Source of the DNA: Atherix ibis
Lineage: Eukaryota; Arthropoda; Insecta; Diptera; Athericidae
NCBI GenBank assembly: GCA_958298945.1
Contig: OY282606.1
Span: forward strand, 41,615,920-41,679,919
Direction of reading: 5' to 3'
DNA length: 64,000 nt
Of the stretch, positions 26,771 through 38,419 are shown one piece after another (the stretch's first letter is position 1; the number at the start of each line of letters is the position of its first letter). The notes beneath the pieces were generated by a model that was given only the letters and a program-made list of their open reading frames with translations, did not search any database and was not told the DNA's origin. The position numbers and the translations under genes were made by a program.

Positions 26771-29700
26771 CAAAATAAAGCAATCAAAATTAAAAACTTT
26801 TAGCCAAATAGTTGCTTGTATACATAAATTTTGCATATTAATTCAAATAATTCGTTATATTTTAATAGAAATTCTATATAAAATACTGCTTATAACTAAA
26901 TAATTCCATTTTATTCATTTCTTAGTAGTAATCATAATTCTTTAAGAAAAAGTAAAATACAAAAATACTCTTCATTGGATCAAAAGGAAATTTACCCGCA
27001 TAAAATCATAAACTTATAACGAAAATTACGAAACCAAATGAAAATTATGTTTGCTGGTAATATCACGATTCAATATTTTATTCGCTATTTAACTGATTAG
27101 TTTCAATTAAATTGAACAGTTTTCGTTTTTTTTTTATTCAAAAAGAATTAACCAACCTTTAAACTGTCCAATTTTACAAATACTACCTTTATATTTTATT
27201 CTCTAATAGTATAGTTAATTTAAAATTGAAATTATTTATATAATAACTAAATAAAAAATAGAATTTGCAATACTTAATCTTTTTGACTATTTTCAGGTGA
27301 AAACATTAAACGTGATTATTGAACATGCACGTTGGTAGATTTTCTAGTTCATTTAATTGAAAGTGATTAATTTCTATTTTCTTTTGATCAAAAAAAAAAG
27401 ATCAAATAAATTGCCAAGTCATCTGTTTTCTTTTTAGAAACTTTCGAAATTTATTTTTAGTAAACTAATATCCCTACTATTGAAATAAGTTACTAACTTA
27501 TTTTTATGACTTACAACTTTTCAAAAATTATTAAATTTTTTATTATCTTATTATCATAATAATAGATACAGGTAAAATAGACCTTAAATAATTAATAAGT
27601 TATTAAAATATCGGTTAAAAAAAAATTAAAAAAAAAATAAACATTACATAAAAAAGTTTTCAAAAATAGCAAATTTTAAATTTGAAAATCTCGCACCTCA
27701 ATGAAGTCACTATAATAAAACGAAAATCCTCCTACTGCATATTTGCGATTTTTATACTATACTTATAGACAAATAGCCTCATTTTATAGTCTACAATAGT
27801 TATTGTTTAATTAATTAAAAGAATTTTTATTATTTATTCAAACTACAGTCAATATTACATAAGCCCATAGTAGTTAAACTAACAGACATTCAACTCAATC
27901 ACGTTTATCGTATTGTCGAAAATAATTGTTTTCGGAATTTATGTATAAGCCACAATTATTATTTAAATTTCTTTCATATAAAACCTCACCCCTATTATAA
28001 TCAATTGTAAGCCTAAAAAGTAAAAACGTAAATTATTGAAAACGCCTCTGGTATACAAAAGGTAAATTTTTCGCTAATTTTAACTTTTGGTTTAAGAAAG
28101 TGAATTCAAAACAATGAAAATTATTATGCTTAAGCACGAATGATTCCCAAAATTATGTCAGATCGTTGAAAACTAAATATAAATAGGATAAACATAAAAA
28201 AAATATTAAATTCGGCACACCTTGGAGGTCTAAAAAGATATTTTTATTTATTATTTTCAAAGTGCCCACTTACGTTTAAGAAATATTCCTTTTTTTTGTG
28301 AGGGTGTTTTATTTTGTGTGCTTATTAAATATTATGATTGGCTTAATTTCAATGCATTCATTTTTAAGAAAAAACTTATATGTTCTGATTACATGCGTGT
28401 AACATCTTTCGATCGAGGATGCAAAATTATATATTTCACCTCAAACTGCCATGATTATTCAGAAGAAAGTATAAAATTATGTCTGCCAATATAATAATCT
28501 TCAACTGTTCTAAAATTTATTGAAGAAGAAATCTTCAACAATAAAATTGGATGAATCAATTTTATGTTTGCACGGAGATTAACAAGCACGAAAACTATTC
28601 ACAAGTTGGTTTAATCTTGTCGTGGCATAGTCCAGAAAACCAGACCAGAATCAACCTCAACAATGAGGTAAATATTTGCTTGCCAGACATGCCCAAGAAT
28701 TCCTTTAACTGCGTTCGTGGATGCATGGTGATTTCAGAAAAGTTGTGATCTCGTTGATTTGTTTACTTCTGCCTATCACGTCGAAATGTACAATTTTCCA
28801 TGTCGACATTTTATTTCTTAATAATTTGCGGTCAAGAAGCCATCTCGAGCAGACAGACCTTGTCTAGAACTATAAGTCGATGGTTTCTTCAAAATATACC
28901 ATAGATCCTGTAAATCTTACAATACTCCATATATGTACATACGCACTAGTACATATGCATATACATATCGTTACGAGAAGAGTTCTTACAATTTCTTATT
29001 GATTGTCTTTCCCTTTCAAAACCTCATTTTTTCAACAATCGATTTAAGTTTCGTTCAATACTATTTCGATTCAAATAAATTTATACGGGTCTATAGAAGA
29101 AAATACCAATCCATATAATCTAAAATTGCCTACATTTTAGTTTCATCTGGTCTGTTAACGATTCTCAAGAATTCCTCTTAACACAAAAATCCATTACAGT
29201 CTATCACGAAGAAACACCTACTCTCCATGGCATTTTTCAACAGATTACCTTACCATTTCGCTTTTATTATATTGGCAAATATAATAAATTCCAAACAGTT
29301 CTAAAAATAACAAAACAATTTCGAAATGAAATTTTATATATTTTTTCTTGTTGCTTAAAGTCTCGAGGACGTTTGTCCTTTTTTAACTTTGGTTTACTAA
29401 TTCGATTGATTCCATTCAGTATATTTTATTTGGAGCGAATTTTTTTTTTGTGATAAAAAACAAATACCTTTCAGTGTCAAATTGTAACTCTTTATTTTAC
29501 GTAAAAATAATGCTTTCAACTTTAAATTTCAGACTAAGGATCGTAAACACTGTATTGGACAGGAACTGATATAATTTCATTCATAAAAAACGTGGCATTG
29601 GAATAAATGTTCCATTCATTCACACCCAATTCACTAGTGCATCAACAAAAATATCTCAAATTAAGAAAATATCTCGACGATATCTATAGTGGCTTAAGAA

Positions 29701-30505
29701 ATTTATAACTTAAGTTTTTGTTCTTATATAATTCACGGAATTTGAAATTTTTTCCTACACTCTTTCCATAAAGCCTTTGGACACAATAAATTACGATATG
29801 ATCCTAATAATTCTGACTTTAAAAATTTATCTTTCTTGACTAACAAGAGCAAATAATCTTTTTCAAAAGCAGGTCTATAAGAATGCTTGCTATCAATTTT
29901 AAAATTGTTTCAAAATTTTTTTGGTAATCTAAAAGAACAGATTGATTGCATTATAAATAAATAAAATTATTAAACACATTAAAACCAATTTTATATATTT
30001 TTAAACTCAATTTAAATAATTTAAAATTATTTATATATTTTAAAAGAAGGCAAAAAAAATGTTTTTTTTTTATAGAAAAAATGTTCTTTGTGAATTAAAT
30101 TATACCCGCTTAAGGTAGAGAATATTTTGTACAACAAATAAATTCAACTCGAACAGAATTAATGTAGACATGAATTTGGAGACTTGTGCCATCAGAACAG
30201 ACCGTTTCTGAGGGAGTTCTGGTACAATACTTGATATTGAAGTTGTACCGTCGGAAAGACAATCTTCGACAGATGAAGTGATCTCTGCCGTTTTAGAACT
30301 GGTTTTTTACGAGTACAAGTTGTGACCACAGAAAAAACGAGGATTTGCAAGTCAACTTCTAGAAGATATGAAAAGAATGAGTGGGTTTTGCGAAATAGTT
30401 AAGCACATCTAAACTCGTCTGATCAACTATAATAAAATACAATACCTGAACAAGCATTGTTTTCATTCAGATACCTCCCAGTTTTCCCAACTTCATGTAC
30501 ACGTA
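26771..30505. other. AT-rich intergenic DNA, no gene seen
   Basis: Open frames at 28551-28748 and 28933-29118 (plus) are about 60 codons without motifs. Nothing else was recognised. Confidence 0.55.
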
Positions 30506-31071
30506 TCAGCAATGCATTCTTCTATTGCGTAATTTGAAAAATCTACAGAGTGCACTCGATCTTCTTGGAGATGAGTTGAGATGAGACTTGATTGCCGAGA
30601 CGTTGTGGATAGTCAGTAAGTGATTCGTGGCAAAGGCTACGAGAACAATTAAAACGGAACTGATTCTGTGGCCAATTGCAACGATGGCAACGAAGATGAC
30701 CACGACGACTATTTGCGGACTATTGCTCTGCGACCCTACCACCGTCAACAAAGAGTGCACTTGGAATTGCGAAAATGCGCTCGTGCATCATTGACCTTCC
30801 TGGTTTATGTTTATTAACCTTGGATAGTTGTACCCTCAACGGTCGTTTCCCTCTTTGACTTTTCTGTTTTGAAATCAGCCTAGCAAGCCGATATGTGAGA
30901 GAATGCATCAAATCTACAATACATTCCAACTTTGATCCTCTCTGCCACTATACGAGCCATTTCTAACTTCGAAATCGAAAGATTTCCTTTTAAAAACACT
31001 GTTCGACTGGGCGCGTTAAGAAAATGCTGTTGACTCTGATCGATCGACATGAATAGCGGCAATTTGTTCAC
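30506..31071 (-). pseudogene. possible gag (ORF1) remnant of a non-LTR retrotransposon
   Basis: A less AT-rich block with three overlapping minus-strand open frames (30880-31071, 30720-30929, 30506-30760), as a single coding region broken by frameshifts would give. The first contains RTVFLKG followed by SKLEMARIVAERI, reminiscent of the short strand-helix module before the zinc knuckles in jockey/I-type gag proteins; the last, in another frame, contains HLRCHRCNWPQNQ and C..S.CHES, which could be worn Cys-His knuckles. Assignment rests on pattern alone. Confidence 0.33.
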
Positions 31072-31879
31072 ATTTGCATATATCCGATCGCAGTCTTAAG
31101 ACAAACGGGCTATTGCATCAAAATTCCATACTTTCCCTCCTTCTACTATTATTTTCATCGCACCTCTACTAACTAACACTCGCTGATCGATCACTAAACG
31201 TGCCCATGTTCTACAATAAATGCTAATTAAAATTACTTCTATTCGCCCTTATTTCCCGGAGGAATTAATCGATTAACATTGTTAAACATTGTTGCAATAA
31301 GTTGTTCATCTTACACTACATGCAAACGGACTTGTTCATTATCCTTTTATGGAATTGAGGAAAAACTAAAACTCACGCACTTATCATATTGGTGCTTAGA
31401 ACTATCTCGATATTTGGCAGAGATAATTTCCCATTTAGTTTCGATATTTTATTTATACGAGTAACAAGCACTTTAATTTGTAGGCTTTACAATCGTCAAG
31501 AGTTTATTACATTTAGTAGGATTTAATTATTATAATTTAGAAAGGAACTCATAGTCCAGCAGCAAATGAACTTAATTCAACTTTCAAATATTACCATGTC
31601 AAAATGAATTTACAAATATCAATTGAAAATAAGTTCATTCGCTTTTTATGTGAAATTTATAAACTCTATTTATAAAAAAGTGACAAGGCTCATAAAGTGA
31701 CCTGCTACAAACAGAAACTTTTGCGACAACATTTTTTTATGGGAAGAAACTAGATGAATATTAAAAGTACCACAAAATGATACATAAGACATATTACTTA
31801 CTAAAAATATAAATAATGAACTAATGCTCCCAATTGATTTGAATTGCCCTTTCAAAAATTTTAAACCTTTTAAAATTTA
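31072..31879. other. intergenic DNA, no gene seen
   Basis: No motif in any frame. It may contain more of the retroelement whose pieces lie on either side, but nothing shows it. Confidence 0.45.
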
Positions 31880-32750
31880 ATTTGCTTATCTTCGCCTTCT
31901 CCAAAAATCATGACTACGATCTAATAACAGATCCTATCCTGAAGGAAATTTTCAATAAAAAATGTCGTTTTCGTAACAACCTATTTTCCTTTATTACGAG
32001 TAGTTATTAAAATGATATTTTTATTTTCCCTTATTAGTTATTAAAATAATAATAAGGGAAAATAGGTTGTTTTATTTAAATAACTAATAAGGGAAAATAA
32101 AATAATTATTTTATTTTCCCTTATTAGTTATTTAAATAAAACAACCTATTTTCCCTTATTAGTTATTAAAATGATAATTTTATTTTCCCTGCGAACAACC
32201 TATTTTCCCTTATTAGTTATTAAAATGATCCATGAACCAAATAAACCAGTAAATCTTTCTATAGACCTATTAGCCTCCTACCAATCCTTGGTGACATTTT
32301 TGACATCTATTTAAACCTTCCCATTCCCAGATAATAACAAATTTATTCTTGATCACCAATTTGGCATCCGATCTGAACACTCCACGATCCAGCAATGTGA
32401 TCGCGTTGTTAATTACATTTTTTTCCCTCTTTAAAGGACAAAGTATTGTCGAGGAGTATTATTATATTTTTCCTATATTTTTGATTGTATGTGGTATCCT
32501 GTGCTTCTCTGGAAACTCAAGTGCTTCCTTCCTTCTAAATATAACGATATCTTATTAATAATTTATATCTCTGCCTCAGTTGGTACGGAATCCTCAATAA
32601 TATACCCTACTTTAGCCAGAATATATAACTTACCACTTTATATCTTAATGTTAACATGATTCCAAAACATAGAAAAAAGATTAACCTTAAACCTACATAC
32701 TAGACTAATAGATGCTATCTACAAGGTAACTCTTCGAAACCAAGAATAAA
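31880..32750 (+). mobile_element. reverse transcriptase region of a jockey-type non-LTR retrotransposon, with an internal amplified repeat
   Basis: Plus-strand pieces in RT order: DYDLITDPILKEIF (31905-31955), TYFPLL...VIKM (first seen at 31978-32015 and again at 32197-32227), EPNKPVNLS, RPISLLPIL (32260-32290), then in a shifted frame LDHQFGIRSEHSTIQQ and CDRVVNYIF (32345-32430), and weak traces of the GVPQGS region near 32580-32640. These match RT blocks 0 to 3 of jockey-like elements. The frame is broken by shifts, stops and the repeat block 31975-32227. The right side runs close to the DNA transposon starting at 32831. Confidence 0.82.
31975..32227. repeat. direct and inverted copies of an RT-coding segment with a perfect 112 bp palindrome
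   Basis: A roughly 35 bp unit containing ACCTATTTTCCCTTATTAG and TTATTAAAATGAT occurs four or more times, some copies inverted. The segment 32050-32161 equals its own reverse complement at every position (axis between 32105 and 32106; arms of 56 bp, no spacer). The first copy, 31975-32017, has a few extra bases (ACGAG) and reads in frame as part of the RT; the last copy reads in frame into the RT downstream. So the repeat arose by copying a piece of the retroelement itself, in both orientations. Confidence 0.95.
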
Positions 32751-32830
32751 AAATATATTTTTAATATACAAGATAATTATTAAATCCATTTGAACTTATC
32801 GAATTGAACTTTGAAGTTCAATCAAATAAA

Positions 32831-34072
32831 CAGGGTGATTTTTATGTTCCAGATTGATTTTGTTTGGCTGCCACTTTTGTTTGAATTAAATTTGTCTGTT
32901 GCCATTTGTTAGTCGTAGAGATTGATCAATAACAATTACGAAGTATTTAACACCGTAACAACATGTTGAAATTATTAAACCATTTTATACAAATAATTAT
33001 TCAATTGTGAATACACAGAGAAAATTACGTGTCTTTTTTGGTGTTAATCATATGACGAGCAAGTTAAAAAAATATTCATTTGACGCTGAATACACTGAGA
33101 GATAAAGCAAAGACTGGGCGACAATTACACCAACGGACACCTGAAAAGATTGAGGCAGTGAGGCGGAGTGTTGCTTAATGTCCGGGTACCTCTCGTCGAT
33201 GCTGTGAACAAGAATTGGGAATATCTCCATTATGTTTGTTAAAAATTCTCAAAAATGATTTGATTTTTTACCTGTATAAAATTCAATTGATACAACAACT
33301 GCAGGCAAATGACTATGAACAGCGGCGAGACAACTTCGACTTGGCTGGCTTTTTCAAAAAACATAATAACCATTATTGGGGCACTGAAAACCCTCAACTG
33401 AGGGATATAGACAACCACCATTTTTGGCCAACTTCGACTTGGCTGGCTTTTTCAAAAAAACATAATAACCACTATTGGGGCACTGAAAACCCTCAACTGA
33501 TATACCAAAAATCATTACACCCTCGTAGAGTAACTGTATGGTGCGACATTTTGACCGGATGGAACATTGGGCTATATTTCTTTGAGTATGCTGGAGGCAA
33601 AACTTTCTTCCGTCCAAATTGGATCGGTTGATAACAGAATATGTGGTTCCAACAAGACGGTGCCACATGTAGTACGATGCAAATTTTGAGAGAAATTTTT
33701 CTCGGCCGAATAATGTTAAAAAGTGGTGTTATCGATTGGCGCCCACGAACCCCTGACTTGAACACTTCCAATTTCTTCGTATAGGGGTACTTTAAGGAAA
33801 CGGTATACACTAACAAACCAAGCATAACCTCGATGCTTAAGGACAACATTCGAAACGAAATTGCTGACCAGAAGTCTGGGAAAATATTATGAAAAATGTG
33901 CTTACAAGGACGCGCCTTTGCACCGTTGCCAGAGGCAGGTATTTTACTAACATCATATTCCATAGATAATGCTAAAGACCGTATAATCAATCAATAAAAT
34001 ATAAATTAATAAATTGCATTTTGTTTAAAAGTTATTAAAAATAATTCGACCTGGAACATAAAACGCACTCTG
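32831..34072 (+). mobile_element. Tc1/mariner-related DDE transposon, full length but dead
   Basis: Terminal inverted repeats of 22 bp: CAGGGTGATTTTTATGTTCC.. at the left and the inverted CAGAGTGCGTTTTATGTTCC.. at 34051-34072 (19 of 22 match). TA follows the right end; the left neighbour is AA, so the target duplication is worn. Inside, in order: a worn N-terminal helix-turn-helix (SIVNTQRKLRVFFGVN), the linker, YKIQLIQQLQANDYEQRR (33270-33330), PRRVTVWCDI and LYFFE (33520-33590), WFQQDGATC (second catalytic Asp, about 33645) and DLNTSNFFV..GYFKETVYTNK (33755-33815). The third catalytic Asp position is Asn, and several stops and shifts exist. The first catalytic block falls in the internally duplicated part. 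Confidence 0.88.
33330..33501 (+). repeat. internal tandem duplication inside the dead transposase
   Basis: About 71 bp beginning CAACTTCGACTTGGCTGG and ending ACCCTCAACTGA occur at about 33330-33401 and again at about 33429-33501, nearly identical (one T/C and one A-run difference), joined by 27 bp of related spacer. It interrupts the transposase between its linker and second catalytic block. Confidence 0.93.
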
Positions 34073-34099
34073 TATGTATTATAATTTTTATCGTATATA

Positions 34100-34565
34100 G
34101 AGTACGATTAGTGAAGTTGGGTTTTTGTAGTGAATTACGAAAAATAGTTTCACTCAATAAGATTCAGTGTGCCTATAGACACCATTCCTTATTATTTCAA
34201 TGGCATAAAACATTTTTGGATGGCCGAGAAGCAGTGGAAGACGAACGTCGTCCAGAGTCGCCTTGAACATCTAAAACTGAAGAAAGTGTGAAATGAGTAA
34301 GGGCACTTGTAAGGTCCAGATCGTCGATTAATATTGAAACTGATGAATGAGTATTTGAAAGGCTGAAAAATGGGTTCTTCGTGTCGGATCAGATATTGCA
34401 GACATTTGGATGCTGTACCTTTGTTGCGCGAGTCTTGCCATAAAAAGAGATTCCTGTGTTTCCGCAGCCCTGATCTGTATTTGCGTGGCTTTTTTTGTTT
34501 AATATTATGGATAATATCCAAAAGTAAGAAACCAATGAGCTGAAGGCGAATCCTTTCAGTACTAC
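34100..34565 (+). pseudogene. mariner-like transposase remnant
   Basis: Plus-strand pieces: FQWHKTFLDGREAVEDERRP and TSKTEESV (34195-34285), matching the WHK.FLDGRE.VED..R.GRPSTS.T..NV block that joins the two helix-turn-helix motifs to the catalytic domain in mariners; then, near 34430-34495, a worn third catalytic block in the pattern LPKKEIPVFPQP followed by AWLFLF. The middle, including the first two catalytic residues, is largely deleted. It is the same subgroup as the remnant at 21.4-22.3 kb, and it abuts the 32.8 kb transposon. Confidence 0.78.
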
Positions 34566-35289
34566 TACGAAAATAATGTCACTGTCGCAGACATAAATTA
34601 AAATCAAAAATTTAAAAAAATTTATAAAAATTTTCTTTTTAAATATTATTAAATAATTGATGATATATTCTATACAAAACTTTTACCACACTTCTATCTC
34701 ATGCAATAATTATTATGTACATTTAAGAATAGAACAATAAAGTAAATATATTTACGTCAATTATGATGAAAAATATTTCCTTTCTATGTTAATACACATA
34801 TATATGAATATTTGTCAAGAATTCCAAGTGATTTGCAAAATTCATAAGCAATACAGAAAACATTACAGAAATAACCTTTAAGAATACAAACGTATAAAAT
34901 ATTTTCTCAAGTTTTTCAATCAAATATAATTAAAATAAAATGGAGCACGAAAATAAAATTCAGAACATTCAAATTTTATGCTCCACCGCCAGCTTTAATA
35001 TAAAAAGAAAACACAAAAAGAAGCAAATTTTGTCTTGGAGAAAATTTACATTAGTGCAATATGAATAGTAAAGAGGAGCACGAATAAAATGATTTTTTTC
35101 TCTTGTGGGAGCCTATATAGAAAATATGTACTTTTAAGAGCTATCATTATTCAGCGATATAAATTGGAAAATTGAAAACAACTTTAATAAATATATAAAT
35201 TATAAAGCTACATTTTTATATACCTTTTGTTACGATAGTTAGTTGGTATGTTATTCTTCTATTATCCGATAAAATATATACTTTCAATG
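34566..35289. other. intergenic DNA, no gene seen
   Basis: AT-rich, no motif in any frame. Confidence 0.55.
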
Positions 35290-35739
35290 AGGTAGCGATA
35301 TATTTTGGGTACAGAATGAATATAGAAACTTGTCTGCACGTCTCATTTTGGATAACATCACAGCTAGGGTTTTTTGATGGGTCACTTTCTAAAAACCAAA
35401 AAATCACGTAGTAATCCAAAAATATATGTTCAAGCTGTATTTTATTTAAGACACTATCAGAAAATTAGATTTATAGTAATTCATATAATATAGTTTTAGG
35501 TAAATTTAAAAAAAAAAAAAATTTACAATTAAACGTCTAAAAAAATTCAAAATGTGCCCTATTTTAGCGATACGTAAACATATTCGTCCAGTACATAACA
35601 GTTTTGTGTTTGTATCATGCTAGCAACATAACCGAAATGCTTTTTAGTTATTGCCGAATGGCCTGGAATATTGTGGGGTAAGAATTTATATTTTTTAATA
35701 CAAATTTGACTAAAAATTATATATTTAAAAAAAATTGTC

Positions 35740-36325
35740 GCGTCGACTAACCAAATGGCAAATAACACCTTAAGTCATTCGTATACACATGGACTGAAGA
35801 AATAGCAAAAGGTTTTTCGGAAAGCATTGGCCAACCATTCTACCCGACAACTTTACCAAACTTTTGGACAGAGAAATTTCTCAGAATTCGAATAGGAATA
35901 ATGTCATATTCGGAAACCACTCTCCCTCCATATACCCACTCTGTGACAATAAACTCACTATCCCTCATCTTCTAACTGAATGTCACCTCACGCAACATTT
36001 ATTTTCTAAGGAAATTCCCTTCATTGTGGAGATTCCCATAATTCGCTTAATTTTCTAAAGAGATTCCCTTCAATACACTTTCCAAGAAGAGATTCCCTTC
36101 AATACACTTTCCAAGTTCTTGTTTTAATTTTTTAAAACAAACAAACATGCTCTACAAAATCTAATGACCTTCCTATTGGTCCATTAATCAACTTCTTCTA
36201 ATCAAGTCCATTTAATCAACTTCTTCTTACTGGTTGCTAAATGGCCTCAGGTTGTTGGCGCAACATTATGGCCTATGTGCTCGCGTCCTAACGAACTTAT
36301 ATACAAATAAACAAAATATTTAGTT
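35740..36325 (+). mobile_element. 3' end of an I/jockey-type non-LTR retrotransposon
   Basis: Plus strand: FLRIRIG (35873-35895), and in the neighbouring frame NHSPSIYPLCDNKLTIPHLLTECHL (35920-35985), the C-terminal Cys-His block (C..C...LT..HLL.EC) that follows RNase H in I-type elements. Upstream, weak traces of a W..E.....P block. Downstream are 3' UTR-like sequence with two small tandem duplications (36058-36112; 36184-36232) and an end rich in ACAAATAAACAAA near 36300-36320 that may be the element's tail. The 5' part is missing. Confidence 0.68.
36058..36112. repeat. tandem duplication, period 29 bp
   Basis: The unit AAGAGATTCCCTTCAATACA plus CTTTCC occurs at 36058-36083 and 36087-36112 without mismatch. 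A third partial GATTCCC copy lies just upstream at about 36031. Confidence 0.9.
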
Positions 36326-36475
36326 AAGCAATTTTTTTCGCAATATATTCGTATTTTAGGTATAGAATTAATATGAAAAAAACAGTCTCTTTTTTGGATA
36401 ACGTTACAGATTAATAGTTTTTTTTTCATGGGTCGCTTTCTAAAAACCAAAAAGTCATGCATTAGTTAAATTATT

Positions 36476-37925
36476 AACTAAAATAAAATACGATTCAATA
36501 AAATATGATATTTTATGAACGAATGAATATTGGATGATTGAATTAACTCATAGACAGTTGACTTTAAGTAATACCTAATAAAATCGCGATCAAATTGGCT
36601 TGATTTGCAGAGAAAGTGGAAGAAATAGTTCAGACACGATACTGAGGAAGTTCACAAGAAATGGCAAAGTACTGATATAGATTTGGAAGGCCGATGCTAA
36701 TATCTAGTGGCTAATAAACTGATGGTTGATCATCAGCAGTGAAAATAAATCTTATGCCCTGCGGGTCCATTGTACACTGAAATGTTCCACAGTAATTCGT
36801 TCACTTCCATACAATAATACAATAAAATTCAATGGTGTGTAGACGTATAAATATAAAACACGGAAACTTTGGGATACTTTAATATTTTATAAGTACCAGC
36901 TAGTTAGCAAATAAGAAACTTTTCATATTATCCATGCCCATCAACTGAAAATTTTCTATTGTGTACAACATGCTGTGATCAATATTTCCTTGTTGTAGCG
37001 ACTCTTCCCAAATTAAAGTTTTGTTAAAACGCTGACAACACCCTGAAAAGTATTAAGCTGGTCGGCTTTCTTTATTACAAAAAGTACCTAGGATTAACGT
37101 AAACCTCAAAAATACTATTAATTGTCATCATTTAAGTGTTAAGTAGAAAAATATATATACTAACTCCTAAGTTAGAAACTAATACACATTCCTAGACGTT
37201 GTATTATGCTTTCACTTTTAACAAAACCGAAAGTTAAATTGTTCTTCAACATTAGAGCTTATGAATAGATAGAAATTACACGTCTGCAGTCACTCATACT
37301 GATATTCAAAAATTTCCTAACAACAACTACTTCTTGGATAGATTTTAATTAATCTATGTTGTATCAAATTTTACTACTACAAATAAAAATCTTTCATAAT
37401 ATTGTAATTTAAGTATTAACTACCACATCATTAAAATACAACAAAAAAATACAAAATTATGAAAAAAATTAATCTTCTTAAATGTAGTAGTTTTTATGTT
37501 ATAATTTTATTCTATTAGATTGTATTTTAAACCCTTGTAAATATGTTTCTAATCGTAGCTTGGGAAATTTTTGTTCACTTACCTGCCACCTATTAGTAGA
37601 AAATTTCAAACTCTTACAACACCTTTAAAATATACTATTTAAGGTAAAGATTAAGTTTGATACTTTTAAAGAGATATTAACATTTATGCAATCATATTTT
37701 CGTTTTGAGAAATAATATTTCTTTTTAAAGATTACCTTAATTGGAAAATGTTGAATTATCTTAAACATAATCAAAAAGTTTAATAGAATAACACAAATTA
37801 AGAAAATTTTATTAATACTTCATAGAAAATTTAGTTTTCCTCAACACTCGAAGGTCTACTATAAGAAATATATAATTTATTAATTTTTGATATATATGAT
37901 TCTTTATTAAATAATAGAATCCTCA
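36476..37925. other. intergenic DNA, no gene seen
   Basis: AT-rich, no open frame over 60 codons, no motif. Confidence 0.55.
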
Positions 37926-38100
37926 GAAATTAAGTCCATTTCCGCTGGAGTCCCACAAGGCTGTTTTCATGGTCCCATTTTATATAATATTTAGAGACAT
38001 CCATCTGATTCGGAAACTATATAAATTCTGACAAAGCTTCTCATAATTTACAAAATGAAATGGATAAAATTATTTAATTATATTTAACATACAATTTATT
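37926..38100 (+). pseudogene. reverse transcriptase fragment, non-LTR retrotransposon
   Basis: Plus strand KSISAGVPQGCFHGPILYNI followed by a stop, then DSETI. The block is the RT motif usually written AGVPQGSVLGPLLYNI. Only this piece is recognisable; the YADD block that should follow is lost. No ends were found. Confidence 0.78.
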
Positions 38101-38146
38101 ATTAAATGAAAGAATTTTTAATAAAAAATACAGCAAATTTCATTTT

Positions 38147-38217
38147 AATTAGCTTATAGGCAAATTAACATTTTCGGACTGCTTGTCCGAAAATGATAAT
38201 TTGTCTATAAGCTAATT
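38147..38217. repeat. near-perfect hairpin, 33 bp stem and 5 nt loop
   Basis: Left arm 38147-38179, loop TGCTT at 38180-38184, right arm 38185-38217. The arms differ at two positions; in a plus-strand transcript one of these would be a G-U pair and the other an A-A mismatch. The stem is one helix turn longer than a typical mature microRNA duplex and the loop is short. It may be the centre of a foldback or MITE-type element, or a small-RNA precursor; sequence alone cannot decide. Confidence 0.9.
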
Positions 38218-38419
38218 ATTGTAAAAGGATTATCCGTTTTATTATTTGGAAAGTAAAACTTCCTTTTTTGATAGTCTGTATTATTTAAGATTAAATTAAT
38301 TTTCGATTTAAAAAAATCTTTGTACAAAAGTAGTAATTCTGGCATAGACACATTTCGAGCAAGATTTACTTCAGTAATAATGCTAATTTCTGTAGCAATG
38401 TCCTGAAATTGTCATATAT

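Larger units (their letters stand above)
35290..36475. repeat. pair of diverged direct repeats flanking a retroelement fragment
   Basis: About 130 bp at 35290-35420 and about 135 bp at 36340-36475 are clearly related: both contain TTTTGGATAAC followed by (A/G)T.ACAG, then ATGGGTC(A/G)CTTTCTAAAA and ACCAAAAA. Read on the minus strand both give a similar peptide with SDP/RPMKK and CDVIQ/CNVIQ. They are two copies of an unidentified repeat, on either side of the non-LTR fragment at 35.7-36.3 kb. Confidence 0.65.

Noticed and set aside
9130..29240. Similar short strings (CCTACTCTC.ATGGCAT) at 9.15 and 29.22 kb, and CCTTTTCGATGCCATT at 4.70 kb
   Set aside because: Shared length is too short and flanks do not align, so chance is likely.
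33493..33990. 165-codon minus-strand open frame
   Set aside because: It is the reverse-strand shadow of the plus-strand transposase, whose motifs are clear.
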